Source of the DNA: Bathymodiolus brooksi
Taxonomy: Eukaryota; Mollusca; Bivalvia; Mytilida; Modiolidae
NCBI GenBank assembly: GCA_963680875.1
Contig: OY804575.1
Location: 34,817,103 to 34,881,102, forward strand
Length of the DNA stretch: 64,000 nucleotides
Reading direction: 5' to 3'
How positions within the stretch are numbered: the stretch's first letter is position 1; every line of letters begins with the position of its first letter. A model generated the notes under the pieces. It worked only from the letters and a program-made list of their open reading frames with translations. It was not told the DNA's origin and did no database searches. The position numbers and the translations under genes are program-made. This document shows, piece after piece, positions 41,401 through 56,400 of the stretch.

Positions 41401-44400
41401 GGACGATATTAATCAGTAATAATCAAGTACAGGACGATATTAATCAGTAATAATCAAGTACAGGACGATATTAATCAGTAATAATCAAGTACAGTATGAT
41501 ATTAATCAGTAATAATCAAGTACAGGATGATATTAATCAGTAATAATCAAGTACAGGACGATATTAATCAGTAATAATCAAGTACAGGACGATATTAATC
41601 AGTAATAATCAAGTACAGGACGATATTAATCAGTAATAATCAAGTACAGGATGATATTAATCAGTAATAATCTTCAAGTGTCAGTTGTGTTCAATCAGTT
41701 TATTGTTTCTGAGAAGAGAATATCTAAATATCTACTTCTTCATTGGTCCAATAAAAAATACACAAATCTTGCACAGACCCATCTATTGAGCATTTTCATT
41801 TACAGTTTGAATTTAATTAGTTGATGGACTTTGAGAAGAATTATTTAAACTATAATGGCCTTATAAGAGGGTGACTACTATATAACAAGTTTCTAAAACA
41901 TACAATTTGTACAATTATTATTCATGGGTGGTTAAAATTGGATCAATTTCTGACTAAATACTTCAGAATCCTGTCAAAATATCTCTGAAATTATAACACA
42001 TGCTTCTGTTTTTAAGTAATACTGACAGTCTTGGGTGGAGGGATTTTCCAATGTCATCTCAGTTGGTACAATACAAAATAGATATTAATTTGTTTGTGCC
42101 ATGATATTGCTGAAAAATTACTTGCTTGGTGTTAAACATTAATAAATCAGTGACTTAGTGAACATTTAACATTTCATTTGTCAGTAACAGTAACATGAAG
42201 GTGGTGCTGTCAAGATACATGTGCCTAACTTTGGAACTGAAACACCCCAGGACCATCCTATTCAAGCTCATTTTATTTAAATTTTAGTGTTTTCAGGGAA
42301 GATTTTTGCTTGAATTTTTGCCAAGACAGACCTGAATAATAATGCAAAATTGACAAAATTACATATTTTGCAGAAAAACTAGGGATCAATAACTCATTTA
42401 TCGTGTAGATTCATCATGAATTTATGCCTACATATTCTGCATTATAAGACAGAGCTTTTGACTATTCAATGACATTGTTATTTTTAGTAACAACAGCCAT
42501 CTTTGATATAATTTTGAAAGGGAATTAAATCTTCAAAGTTTGGTCTGATTTAGCCAAATGGATTCGGGAGAGCTTTAAAATTGTTGAGAAGCCAATGATG
42601 GATGGACAATAAACATGATATATGAGGTGATAAATCTGATTCTCTTATTTTTGTGGAATAGTATATATTAAATTAACAGGGAAGACTTATAGCTAAAACT
42701 CTAAACACTGAAAACAAAGCAAACAAAAAGCAAATTACACACCACTAGCAGGAACACCAGGCAAGGCATAATTAGACTTCTGGGCAGCAAGACGAATCAG
42801 TTCTTTTTCGTTACAAGCAGCCAACACCGCCTTACTAGGGTCATCTTCTTTAGGGAGCAGTACTAAATGCAGACCTACCAAACCAAAAAATAAAAATATA
42901 AAATCTAACTGAATGAAACAACATTAATATCATGCAAGGCTTCAACAATCAAATTATAATCATTGTCTAAGTTCACATATCAGTTTTACACCATCACTAA
43001 TCTCTACTGCAGCATAAACAACAAAGCAAATTGGTGATAACAAAAAACTATGACAACTAAAGTCATATCCATTGTCTTTGTATAAAACAACAATATACAA
43101 AATGTAGGTGTGCTACTTGTAAAATATAACAACATTTATCCTTTGTTAATCTATACCAAGGTCAAGTCTTAAGGTAAACATTTAAACATGGATGACAAAA
43201 GTCTTCTCGTTAAGGCCGATTTTAATGCATACTGACTGAACATCTATATCTTACCAGCTGTAACAACAGAACCTAAAATTTTATATCTTTCACTAAGACT
43301 TTTATTTAAAATAAAAATTATAATTCGTGTGGATATTGAGGACTTAAAAAAATACTTGGTAGCAATTTATGTTGACAAGTCCAGAAGGCATTTCTGACAA
43401 TTTTGCCAAGTACCACCATTGTAAAAATCTAAAATTTGAAAACTTTGATGAGTCACAACTGAAAATGGTGAGTCCCGAGATGCGTTCAACATCATAGCTG
43501 CTAGGTTGAGCTATGTAGAAAAATCATACTGAACGGAAAGCTGGCCTAGCCGCTACATAGCACTCGCTAGCTTAAAAAAATTCTGCTAGCTTTTGAATTC
43601 AAGATGGCGGCTAAAAGTGAAAGTAGTTTTAATCAATTATTTATATATTTGTTAAACAAAAAAAAATGTGCACATAGGTATAAAATAAATGATAAACCAC
43701 AATTTCTCTTCAAACCATGACCTTCCCATCCCGGAAATTTGATTTTGTAAAGTAAAAATAGTGGCATTGCAGGAAGTGGCAACGCTTTTAATATGGATGA
43801 TAATTTGTAAAGGCAACTAAACAAATACGATCAACTAAAATGTTCCAAGAAATATATTCCATATGATTGGTGCCATATTTGCTAGCACTGCTACATAGCT
43901 AATATTTTAATAACGTTATTGCTATTTTACCTAGCAGCTAGGCTAGCTGCTACGATATTGAACCCAGGACTCATTTAGGAGAGTATCAAGGATCTCTGCA
44001 GTAGTACAAATTTAGATTTTAATCCTTGGGTCATCAAAATGTTCAATGAAAACAAATATCAAATTATGTGAAATAAATGATACTCTGTAAATATTGCATT
44101 TTTAGAATATAAATAAATTTGTGCAGTGCAAATGTAACTATTGTCTATATTTTGGCTACTATTGTGGAAAAATATAACATTAGTAGGATATTATATCAAC
44201 TGACCTGATTTTTTGGCATGTTGTGTTGTACTGACCAATTTACCCATGGCTGCTATTGGACATCCTGATACACTATAATATAAAAGTCAAGCAATGTCAA
44301 AACCAGAGGCTCACATAGTCATATCCCATTTAACATACACAAACTGACATGATATACATACAATTCCATCAAATGATCATTTTATTAAGTTAAGTTTAAT

Positions 44401-47400
44401 TAATTCATTGTTTTGTAAAAAAAAAATTGAAAGATAATTAAAATAATTTCTTGAAAAGATTATGTTAAATAAATTGACAGGGCAAACATTATATTGAAAA
44501 TGATTTTTAAAGAACAAAAATATGCATAAACATGTAATAATCAAAGATCTAGGAATGTGTGTCATTTTGTGTTATATTTTAGTAAAAGTTTATTGAATAA
44601 GAATTGTAAATCTATCATAACCCTAATGGTTGACAGTATGATACAAAAGTTTACTAACATACATCAAATTAATGTAATACATATACAATAATCATACAGT
44701 TCTCTTGTTTACATCAGTGTCAATGACTTTTTATCAAAAAGGATCAATAAACTGCAAACGATTTCCACGTTAATAATGACACAAGTTTTAACTGAGAACA
44801 CAAATTTAAGTTTCTCTTTTTGCACATTATCATCACTAGTTCAGAGATGACTTAAGATATTGTTTTCATGTTTTGTATATAGAAAATGCACATAAAATGC
44901 ACAACAAGTGTGCAATACATATGCCAAAAAATTGCATGCAATTTGAAAAAGATACCAACTAAAGATCAACAATTTATTTTGATTTTATAATTACATTTCA
45001 GAGAAATTTTTAACATTTCCACCTCTAGTTTTGAGATGATTTCATATATTTGTGCATTTCTTTCTAAATGCATATTTGAGTATATTGTATTTGGAAGTGC
45101 ACAATGAAAGGGGTGATGATTTCAAAGATGTCTGCATGGCAGCCATTTTTATATTTCAGCAACACTTTGACTTTACCTTCTGTGAGTACTTCTGTTACTG
45201 TTGACATGTCCCTTTCCTTGACAACCAGGTGTTGGACATCTAAAAATAAGACAACAGATTCCATATATTGAAGACAATACTTACATAATATATATATAGA
45301 AGACAGCTTTTCAACAAAGCAGATGCTTATCTGTGATGAAAAATTGCTCTTTGATTGATTAAAACATGTTTGTTAATCTGAGAATAAAAGTCATCAAGAT
45401 CCAATATTCAAGAAGGGGGATTGGAGTCTCATTAACCAGTTTAACCCTGTCACATGTTTGTTGCCTGTTCCAAGTCAGGACTTAGATTTCCAACATCATA
45501 TGTCTTGGTCTTTTTCTTTATGTTAAATGAATTGAGGTGAGAGGTATTTGTTTTTATTGGTGAAATGTTGACCATTATTGTTTAAACTTTCTTTTCATAA
45601 TATAAATTTCCTCTATATATAAAGTTTACATAAGTATAACCAGGTCATAATAATTTATTTCCCCAGAAGTGTTTACAAAGATATTTAACATAATTTTTAC
45701 AAAACTTTGGGGAGTGGATAGTGAATAAGTGATTGTTATTTAATGCCAACTCAGCAATTTTATCAGTATGATCCATCAGCAGTTCACTGAAACAACAGTC
45801 TACAGATAGACATGTCATCCTACTCTGACACATTATTCTGATTCCAGGGACATTCTCTTTTGATAACTAGATCTTCAGCGGCTAAATATATGCGAGTACG
45901 ATAACAATAAAGTATTTTAGCCTGCACAGAATTTGCTTCAAGTCTAATTAAAATCACAAAGATTATAACCACATAAACATGGACTACAATAGAAAAGGGT
46001 TTTGGTTTATGGTGTTTAACGCCACTATCAACAATATTTCAGTTATATCGTGGCAGTCAGTTTTATTGGTGGAGGAAACCAGAGTACCCGGAGAAAACCA
46101 CTGACCTGTCGCAAGTCACTGACTATTTTTATCACATAATGTTGTATGAAGTACATCTTGCCATGAATGGAGTTCGAACTCACAACTTTAGCTGTGATAG
46201 GCACGGATTGCACAATAGAAAAGGGTGATAGAATAATCGTAGTTAAGTGAAACACCTTATAAGATATTATTATACCTTACATAATTTTTACTATATAAAA
46301 GTAGTAAGACAATTTGGATGTTTTATGGAAAATTTGCTGACGAGGGAGACAACCTGGTGAACAACCCAAACATATATAATGTAGAGGGAGACAGTAGGTT
46401 ACCACACGGTCTACGACAGGACGTGTTGAAAATCTTTTTTCAGTCCGGTTCCGTAATTGTAACAACCACCCATATGAAGGCAACTGTACATCTGATACAT
46501 TGTATTCTGTTGCAAGAATGCTTAAATATTTTTTTTCAGAATTCAGAACAATTGTATTTTATAATCTTATGTATAATCCAGTGTTTTGATTGGCTTTTTT
46601 TATAGAGTAAAAATACAAAACTAGTACAAATGTACTGCTAAGATTTATGACGTCAATTCCAGGAAATTTCACTAATATAATTTTGATATTTGATATGTTT
46701 TTACACTTTCAGGTGAAGACTTCAACACTTATCTTAGCGTTTCCGTTAAATTCACACATTTAAATATTAATTTCCTGTGATATTGTAATATTGTTTTGTA
46801 ACTACCGGTATCATTGATGAATAATCATTAACAGCTTTAATTGAAGAATGGTTGTGAAACAGATGACAGAAATAATGTAGGGGCAATTTTTCTAGATTTG
46901 TGGTTGGTTGGTCGGTATTATGGTTTTTGTGTAAGAGCATTTGGTCTGCTAGATAATGATCTGTTGCTTATTTATTTTCTTATCTAAAAAAAACCCCACA
47001 ATAACAAACAAATGCAAATTAAAATTTCCACACGTGTTTAATCCACAGGGTAGAGCTTCAAGGCGGGGCTGTCTTGGTCGTGATCATATGGTAGTGAAAA
47101 ACACATAAGGGTATTACCTTCATTCATGATTGCACCAAGACTTGGTACAGTGGAGATGATTATACTTATGGGAAATACTGAGATGTGGAATAAATGTCCA
47201 TGAGACAACGAACGATCCACCAAAACAGCAAAATACAAAATCTCATATAGAGAACGCCTAGCAGTCTTCAACAATGAACAAATGTCCACACTGCAAGGCG
47301 ATCTGTATATGGCCCCAGACCAGACAAAAACCAATGAGAGTATATCAACACCAGACCAAGAAAATGAAAGGCCCTATTCCAGATAAACTAGAGGCTCCCA

Positions 47401-50400
47401 GGAGCCTGTAATCGCTCCCCTGGTTATCAATTTGACATCTGAAGTTGATAGAAAATGGGGGTGTTACAAATAATTTTGAAAGTGGGCCACCCAAAGATCA
47501 TATCAATTCAAATTTCTGAGCAAAAGATTTTGATGTGATTTTTATCTCATATATATAATATTCCTAAACGGAATAAACTGGCTGAAAAAATCTCACAGAA
47601 AAACCCAGAATATATGTTAAATTACTCATTGCCATGTAGCTGCAGTTAAAATTTGAGTTCATTTTGATTTGTAATAAAGCACAAATTGACAACTAAAGAA
47701 ATTTCTATTTTTAGTAACAGCAGCCATCTTGAATGGAGGGCGGGGCTGTCGGACACAATTTTGAAATGGACCCACCCAGGGACCATCCCTGCCAGGCTTG
47801 GTTTAATTTGGTTCAGCGGTTTCAGAGGAGAAGATTTAAATGTGATCTTTTATCAAAATATGCCTAATTTGCATAATCGGTATAAATCGGCTGAAAGAAA
47901 AATTTCACAGAAAAAACCCGAATATATGTTAAACTACTCATTGCCATGTAGCTGCAGTTAAAATTTGAGCTCATTTTGGTTTATACTAAAGCAGCAATGA
48001 ACAATTGAAGAAATTTCTATTTTTAGCAACAGCAGCCATCTTGAAAGGAGGGCGGGGCTGTCTGACACAAATTTGAAAGGGAACTACCCAAGGACCATCC
48101 CTGCCAGGTTTGGTTTAATTTGGTTCAGCGGTTTCAGAGGAAAAGATTTAAAAGTGATCTTTTATCAAAATATGCCTAATTTGCATAATCGGTATAAATT
48201 GGCTGAAAGAAAAATTTCACAGAAAAGCCCCGAATATATGTTAAACTACTCATTGCCATGTAGCTGCAGTTAAAATTTGAGCTCATTTTGGTTTATACTA
48301 AAGCAGCAATGAACAATTGAAGAAATTTCTATTTTTAGTAACAGCAGCCATCTTAAATGGAGGGCAGGGCTGTCGGACACAATTTTGAAAGGGACCCACA
48401 CAAGGACCATCTCTGCCAGGTTTGGTGTAAATTGGTCCAGCGGTTTCAGAGGAGAAGATTTAAATGTGATCTTTTATCAAAATATGCCTAATTTGCATAA
48501 TCGGTATAAATCGGCTGAAAGAAAAATTTCACGGAAAAAAATGGAATATATGTTAAACTACTCCTTGTCATGTAGCTGCAGTTAAAATTTGAGCTCATTT
48601 TGGTTTATTTTACTAAAGCAGCAATGAACAATTGAAGAAATTTCTATTTTTAGTAACAGCAGCCATCTTAAATGGAGGGCAGGGCTGTTGGACACAATTT
48701 TGAAAAGGACCCACACAAGGACCATCCCTGCCGGGTTTGGTGTAAATTGGTTCAGCGGTTTCAGAGGAGAAGATTTAAATGTGATATTTTATCAAAATAT
48801 GCCTAATTTGCATAATTGGTATAAATCGGCTGAAAGAAAAATTTCACGGAAAAATACGGAATATATGTTAAACTACTCCTTGTCATGTAGCTGCAGTTAA
48901 AATTTGAGCTCATTTTGGTTTATACTAAAGCAGCAATGAACAACTGAAGAATTTATATTTTTAGTAACAGCAGCCATCTCGGACACAATTTTGAAAGGGA
49001 CCCACCCAGGGACCATCCCTGCCAGGCTTGATTTAATTTGGTTCAGCGGTTTCAGAGGAAAAGATTTAAATGTAATCTTTTATCAAAATATGCCTAATTT
49101 GCATAATCGGTATAAATCGGCTAAAAGAAAAATTTCACAGAAAAACCTGGAATATATGTTAAACTACTCCGTGCCATGTAGCTGCAGTTAAAATTTGAGC
49201 TCATTTTGACTTATTGTAAAGCAGAAATGGACAATTAAAATTTCATTCCCCTTTTTTCTATTTTTAGCTTGGTGGCCATCTTGGTTGGAAGTCGGGATCA
49301 CCACACCCAATTTTGGAAGGGGGCCATCCAAGGACCATTCCACCAAAGTTTGGTTCTAATTGGCCCAGTGGCTTCAGAGGAGTTGATTAAAATGTGAAAA
49401 GTTAACGGATGGACGGACGACGGATGCTCAGTGGTGACAATAGCTCACATGACCCTTTGGGTCAGGTGAACTAAAAACATTCAACAAAAAGGAGACAGAG
49501 ACAAACAAAGACTTTGACAAAGGTTCCTTCATCAACCGTTTTTCTAACAACAAATGCTGGGTTTGCACAGAGCAGAATGCAGCTGTTTTCAAAGAAGTTA
49601 CTATATGATATTCATATCATAGAAAAAGAAGTTACATAAACATTTCATGAAGTATAAATTCATGTGGAAAGACAAATTTTCACTTTATTTTTCAAAATCA
49701 TTTCACATTGATCAAATGGGGAGGATTCCTTGACTTTACAGGTGCATGACCTAAAATCCTAATAAAATGTGTTAGGGTGGACCAAAAAATTAGGGTAGGA
49801 AGGGAAACCCTAAACAGACATATTTTTTTGGCTTAAAACAGTGCTTACTCTTCTCAAACTCCTGTCTCTTTTTTATTTTGAGTTCTCTCGTGTTCAAATA
49901 TTTCTATTTGGAATGTGTCCACCGACTTTTATTTCTCGTTCATCTTGTTTGTCAATCACTATTTAACAGGTATGGATATTTTGTTGTACTTATGGACAAG
50001 CATGTAATACAAGAATATTATCTCGTTTGTCAAACCTGAGCTGAAGTGCTATATAGTATGGGGGGGGGGGGGGCTTACTAAATTATCAATGCATTATGCA
50101 GCAATCATTTGATATTTGCTGGTATTTTACATCAGTTTATACAAAATTTGCATTACTTATTTAATAAACATGGGATTTTAATTTTATTTTTTGTAGTCTT
50201 TCAGTTGATGTGCCCCTTTCCCTCCCAATCAAAAATAAATGATTGCTTTCTGTTTTAATAAACTGTAACAAACACGCCAAGCTGACAATGACATGTATAA
50301 CAGTAAAACAAGACAACGTGGTTTAATCTACCTTTTACGCGCTAGGCCGCAAAAAAGTCATAAAGGGCGACTGTTCTCTTCATTTACACATTTAATTTTC

Positions 50401-53400
50401 AACACATGCTTTCATTTATGTTTCCAAGAACTCAGAATAAACATACGAAAGATACAGCCAATCAAAATTGTCGTTACATCTATTAATCGGTAAAACATAA
50501 ATAAAGAAGTAAATCGGCCGCTGTTTACCTTTGACGGTTACCGAGAACAAAGCAGAAATAGTTATTATTTCTCACTCATTTTTTTCTCTCTCCTTTTTTT
50601 TTTTTTTTTTTGCCATTTGAACCGGCCAGAAAATCGTTTGAAACGGTCAATTTGGTCGGCAGCTGGTTCTTAGGGAAAACACTGCAAGAAGTGTAATATT
50701 TAAAAGTAACATTCATGGAAACAAATTATCACAACTTTAAATGCAATTGTTGAACGATTCTGTTTAACAAATTAATTTAAAAGGAAAGGATGGAATTATG
50801 GGCAAATAAGTGACCACAGATATGATGGCACAAGCTCAATAGGCAATTATAGAATGACATTAATTAAAGACAGGCCTCTGTTTATTTTTACTATGTTATA
50901 ACTTTTTAACTCATTTATACATGTTATCAAACTGTATCAACTTTTTTTTATATAAATTATAATTTTTATATAAATATATAATTTTCCAAGAAACTTTTTT
51001 TTTAACGAACTTGCATCTCACACGCTTAATCAAACAGGAAAAAATATATGCATATAATTTACTTGTATATCCTAAAATTATCTTACCTAGCTAAGCTTTC
51101 ATGCATTGCCACAACTACAAAATAATAAAATAATTTAAATATACAATGAGAGATTCAAAACCTGCATTTCTATAAAATCTACTTTTCCTTTAGAAAATGA
51201 ACATCAACATAAGTTACATTTCCTCTTTCTAAATTACAAGTTCAATTTTAACTGACAGCATATTTTTTTAACAATAGTTTGTTTGCAGGGATTTCTTGTC
51301 AAAGAACCCCAGAAGTTAATATAAACAAGTATTGGAAAACACATTGTTTGTCTTTCAGTGATAAAAAATAAAATAATCATACTTTATTTTGCTTTGTTTC
51401 CTTAATGTACTTGAAGTTTGTTAATATTTATTTATTTATTCCTCAATCTTACATTATATATGTTGCTTAATACTCTTACGAGCCCTTTTTTTTTGCTAAC
51501 AACTGTAACAGGTTTCAAATTTAACATTTTCACGAAAAGGTAGCAACTTAGTAGAAATATATGAAAATCTGAATTCTAATAAAAAAATGCATATTTAATG
51601 GTTATACCTTCAGGAGGTGCCTGACTTTTCATTGGACATCCAGATAAACTTCTATGGTGTGAATATAAACCTGTCACATGACCTGTACCATCACAACCAG
51701 GAGTAGGACATTTCACATCTAAAATAAAAATCATTCACTTAAAAAGAGTTGGACATCTAATTGGAAGAAAATGAGAAATATTTTATCAGTATGATCCATC
51801 AAAATTTTACAAGTAATTTCAAATGGTTTAGCAGTGAAACACATTTTTTTTTAATTCAGTCCATCAGAAATTTTTTTACCTGTGCCATTCATGATCGGCA
51901 TTGACATAACAAAAATAATAAACCAATAGTCATGGTTTCTTTGTCCACACGTATTCACTAAAACCCTGACAAACTTTGATGTAGTTTCACGAGCTAGTAA
52001 TAAAAAATCATCATATTTGATTGGATGCTTTCCCATTTAGGATGAACCAATCAAAAATGTGTATTAGTGTGTATGCACATAAAGATAATTATCAGAATGC
52101 ACAAATTAAGGAAGACAATCAAATATTATTTTGTTTAAAAAGATTTTTGTATGGAGTGTTTGAATCACATACAACTTTAGGTGATATATTCCACTGATTG
52201 ATTGATTGATTTTTGGTGTTTAATGCCACTTTCAGCAATATTTCTTATCCACTGATCTTTTATATTTATTTCCCTTTTCAGCCTCATCACGTTTTCAATT
52301 TTCAATCAAATCTAATATTCAATTTTTATGACTGGCCCCTTGCATATTTTAAGATTTCAGTGGCCCTGTAATTTTCCAACTCAAATTGCTACAGGTACCT
52401 TTTTGTATGTGGACACAAGTGATAATAAAAACGCCAACATGTGGAGATTCAATAAAGTATTAAAGTTAACATTACTACAGCGATTTTTCACCCTTTTGCA
52501 AAACTAATTTAGTGACAGAAATAAACAATATAGGAAAAACACGCTGCACAACAGAGTAATGTCCCCTTGGACTACTCTGTTTTTTTTTACTTTAAAACAG
52601 TTACATTTAAGTGTCTCATAAAATTCCAAACACTTTTCAACATAATGACAACATACCTTGATTAAACAATCATACAAGTATGGCAAGTAATTTGAAAACC
52701 ATGCCTTTGACAGTGGAGTGAATTTTTTGCAGAAAGTGATTTATAAAAGTTCTTGGGCTCAACAAGTTTAAATTGCCCTCCTACACAAAATTTACTTTTC
52801 ATATTATGCTTTAAAGCATTAAAATTTCTTTTCAAAATATTTCATTGATCAAACCTTAGTGATAAAATATTTTCTACTTTTTATGATTATACATTTTAGA
52901 TAATACTTTTTGTTCATACATTGTATTATCTAAAACGTTTTAAAAATGACAAAGGGGCCGTCGTGGTCGCAATTGTAAGGTAGTTGGATTTATAACTAAC
53001 TATGTAATCAGTGTGTATCACCACTAACGTTGTGAGTTTGAGCCCCGCTCAGGCGCGGTGTACTCGATACAACATTATGTGATAAAGTTTGTCAGTGACT
53101 TGCGATAGGTCAGTGGTTTTCTCCGGTTTCCTCCACCAATAAAACTGTTGAAAGTGGCATTAAACACCATAAAACCAATCATTAAAATTGACAAAAATTA
53201 TTACCTGTAGATGCATATCGATTGGTTATATAATATCTATAAAAAAAAAGTATTTTATATACTTGACGAGTCTGTCAATATTTGTAAAAATTACTACTAA
53301 AGGCTGCTTATTCTAATTTTGTTTAAATCAACTTTTTTCCATTGGAGCTACTGCAATACTAATTCTATTGGCTTGAGACCTTATCTTGCCACTTTCATTT

Positions 53401-56400
53401 TTATTTTGTAATAAAGAATGTATCATGAATTATATCACATAGTAAATAGTAATTCCACAACCTATTGTCTGGGGAAAAATTGCAGCAGCAAAGAATATTT
53501 TTGAATGATATTCAGGGTGGGGAGATTTGGTACTGACACTGAGATAGGGTCTGCAGTGACTATAGTTTGCATTGCAAAAAAAAGGGGAGAATGGTAACAG
53601 AGAGTAATATAAATATTACTATTGCCCATACAATCTGAAGGGCAAAAGGTGGACGCATAGGAATAACATACACAAAGCCAAGTTAAATACACCACCTTTC
53701 CCAACTTCATCTGGAGGAAGATCCTCTTTTTGCTCATCAGTTTGAATAGTCTCTGCCTCTTTTATTTCTGTTTCCATGGGAGCACTCCATTCTGCTACTA
53801 CTTGAAATTCACCATCTTCTTCAAGTTTTTCTACTTTAATTTCATCTGAATTTGTAATATCAACAACACCTGATTGATCCATGTTTTCATGCTCACTCCG
53901 AGACAGGTCAATATGTTCAATAATTATTTGAGTGGGGCAGGTTTGTCCATTGTTTTCAACCTGTGATTGATCTATGTGTTCACTGACAGCCTGTTGTTGG
54001 CCCATTTTATTAATGATAACTTGTGACTGACCAGTTTCTTCTGAAAAAACAACCTGTGATAACTGTTCATGGTCATCAATAACAATTTGTGACTGGCCTG
54101 TCTCTTCAATGACAACTTCTGATTGGTTTTCTTGCTCTATACTGATTTGTGATTGGTCAGTCTGTTCTATGACATCATCTGTTTGAACTTGCACCTGTGA
54201 ATGCTGAGCAAAGTCACTTGTTGTAAAATTTTGTGATTGTTTGATTGAATCTGAATTTGACATAGTCACAGCTGATTTATGATCAGTGTCAATTGTCTCA
54301 ATTACAATGTCATCATATTCATGTTTGATGTCTTGTTCAACAACAGTTGGTATCTGATCTTCAGAAATTGTTATATCTTCTTCAGACAATTGTCTAATGG
54401 ATTGTTCAGCTTCCCTAAAACAGTCTGATGAATCAGATTTTTCCTCCTCATCACATGCTACCATAAGACATGCAGGTTGTATTGTTACTTCACCAGGAGC
54501 AAAAACAGTGACTGCAGAAGGTGCAATATTCTCCTGTTCCCCAACTCTGGACTTGGTAACCTGGACACTCTTGGTGTTACCGTCATGATCTGTTTTCTCA
54601 AAACTGATAGATTTTGTTGCAGGAGTTGATCTTACTGTTGTAGTTGTCTGGCTGATCTTCTTTTTATTGGCAGCCAGTGGACAACTCTGAAGACTGAATA
54701 TGAAAAACAGATAACATTATTGGCAGCCAGTGGACAACTCTGAAGACTGAATATGAAAAACAGCTAACACAATAGCAAGTGCTGTTTCATTTTATTACAA
54801 ATCTACCCTATTTTTTTTAAACTAATGATTTGAATCTAATCTCAACTATTTACTCAATTTGACTCGGTTAAAAAATTTGTTCTTAATCACATATATTAGT
54901 ATCTACAAAATCTTCACATATGGTCTAGTCAAATCAGACTATAAAACTGATATTTGCTTCTAACATACAACTATTACTTAGTAATGACAAAGACTGGTTG
55001 GCTTGTAATCAGGATAATGTGTCTGAGTGGAGCGTCATGTCTACCTACATTTATTTGTTTCAGTGAGCTAGCACTATAAAGTCCATCTAAATCTGTTTCC
55101 AAATCATTGCAATTATTGATAGAAAAAGATAAATATCGCACAATGATCTATAAAATATAATTCTCGTTTCATTTTATTCAAAACTAATATGGTGCTCTCT
55201 CTTCGCTAATTTTAAAAACTTCTTTTTTAACATTTTCAATCGTGGTGATGCCACCATTATGTTTGTTATGATTTATTATAAAAAATCAGTCAGATTGCAT
55301 CCCTTTGACAAATATTTGAAGGTTTCACCAGAAAAATAACATCTCAGAGAAAAAAGGTGATTTTTTAAATCTTTCGGCAGCTTAAATGCCCATTTCGCCT
55401 GCTAGATTAGGCCCTGCATAAATAGTATAAATTTTACAAAGACATCTCAAGAAATTTAAGATATATCGAAAGATTCCTTTTATACCAGTAACAGGATACC
55501 TCGAAACTTATAGTTTCTTATCAGAAACTTAAAACCAAAACATAATTTTATATTACTCACCAACGGTGTCTAGCATATCTACCAGACACATGTCCTAGTC
55601 CACTACAGCCTGGGAAAGAACAAAAACCATCTGTTACAGCATCTACAAGTACATTTATTTTACAGATTAAATTATCATTAAAATATAGATATATATAAGC
55701 ATGAAAAGAAAGTTTAAACAGTGATGGTTCAACTATTCAACTGATAACAACAAATTTTTTTTAAAAGTATGTAAAAAATTCTTCATTAGAAGGGCCTGAT
55801 GAATCAAAATCAGAAATTATATAATAGCTTTGTTACTGGGTTATTTGATAATTAAAAATGGAACTTATGGATCAGGAGATGCCTACCCTTTTAATACCTG
55901 TTTTCATGTCACTCCTCATCTATGTGAGGGTTTATATTGCCCAATCTTCTGTTTTCATATGTCACTCCTCGTCTATGTGAGGGTTTATATTGCCCAACCT
56001 TCTGTTTTCATGTCACTCCTCGTCTATGTGAGGGTTTATATTGCCCAATCTTCTGTTTTCATGTCACTCCTCGTCTATGTGAGGGTTTATATTGTCCAAT
56101 CTTCTGTTTTCATGTCACTCCTCATCTATGTGAGGGTTTATATTGCCCAACCTTCTGTTTTCATGTCACTCCTCATCTATGTGAGGGTTTATATTGCCCA
56201 ACCTTCTGTTTTCATGTCACTCCTCATCTATGTGAGGGTTTATATTGCCCAACCTTCTGTTTTCATGTCACTCCTCATCTATGTGAGGGTTTATATTGCC
56301 CAATCTTCTGTTTTCATATGTCACTCCTCGTCTATGTGAGGGTTTATATTGCCCAACCTTCTGTTTTCATGTCACTCCTCATCTATGTGAGGGTTTATAT

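Noticed and set aside
47686..49191. Five similar plus-strand frames of about 66 residues
   Set aside because: They are copies of one unit of a dispersed repeat. The frame is kept by copying, with no start context or known domain.
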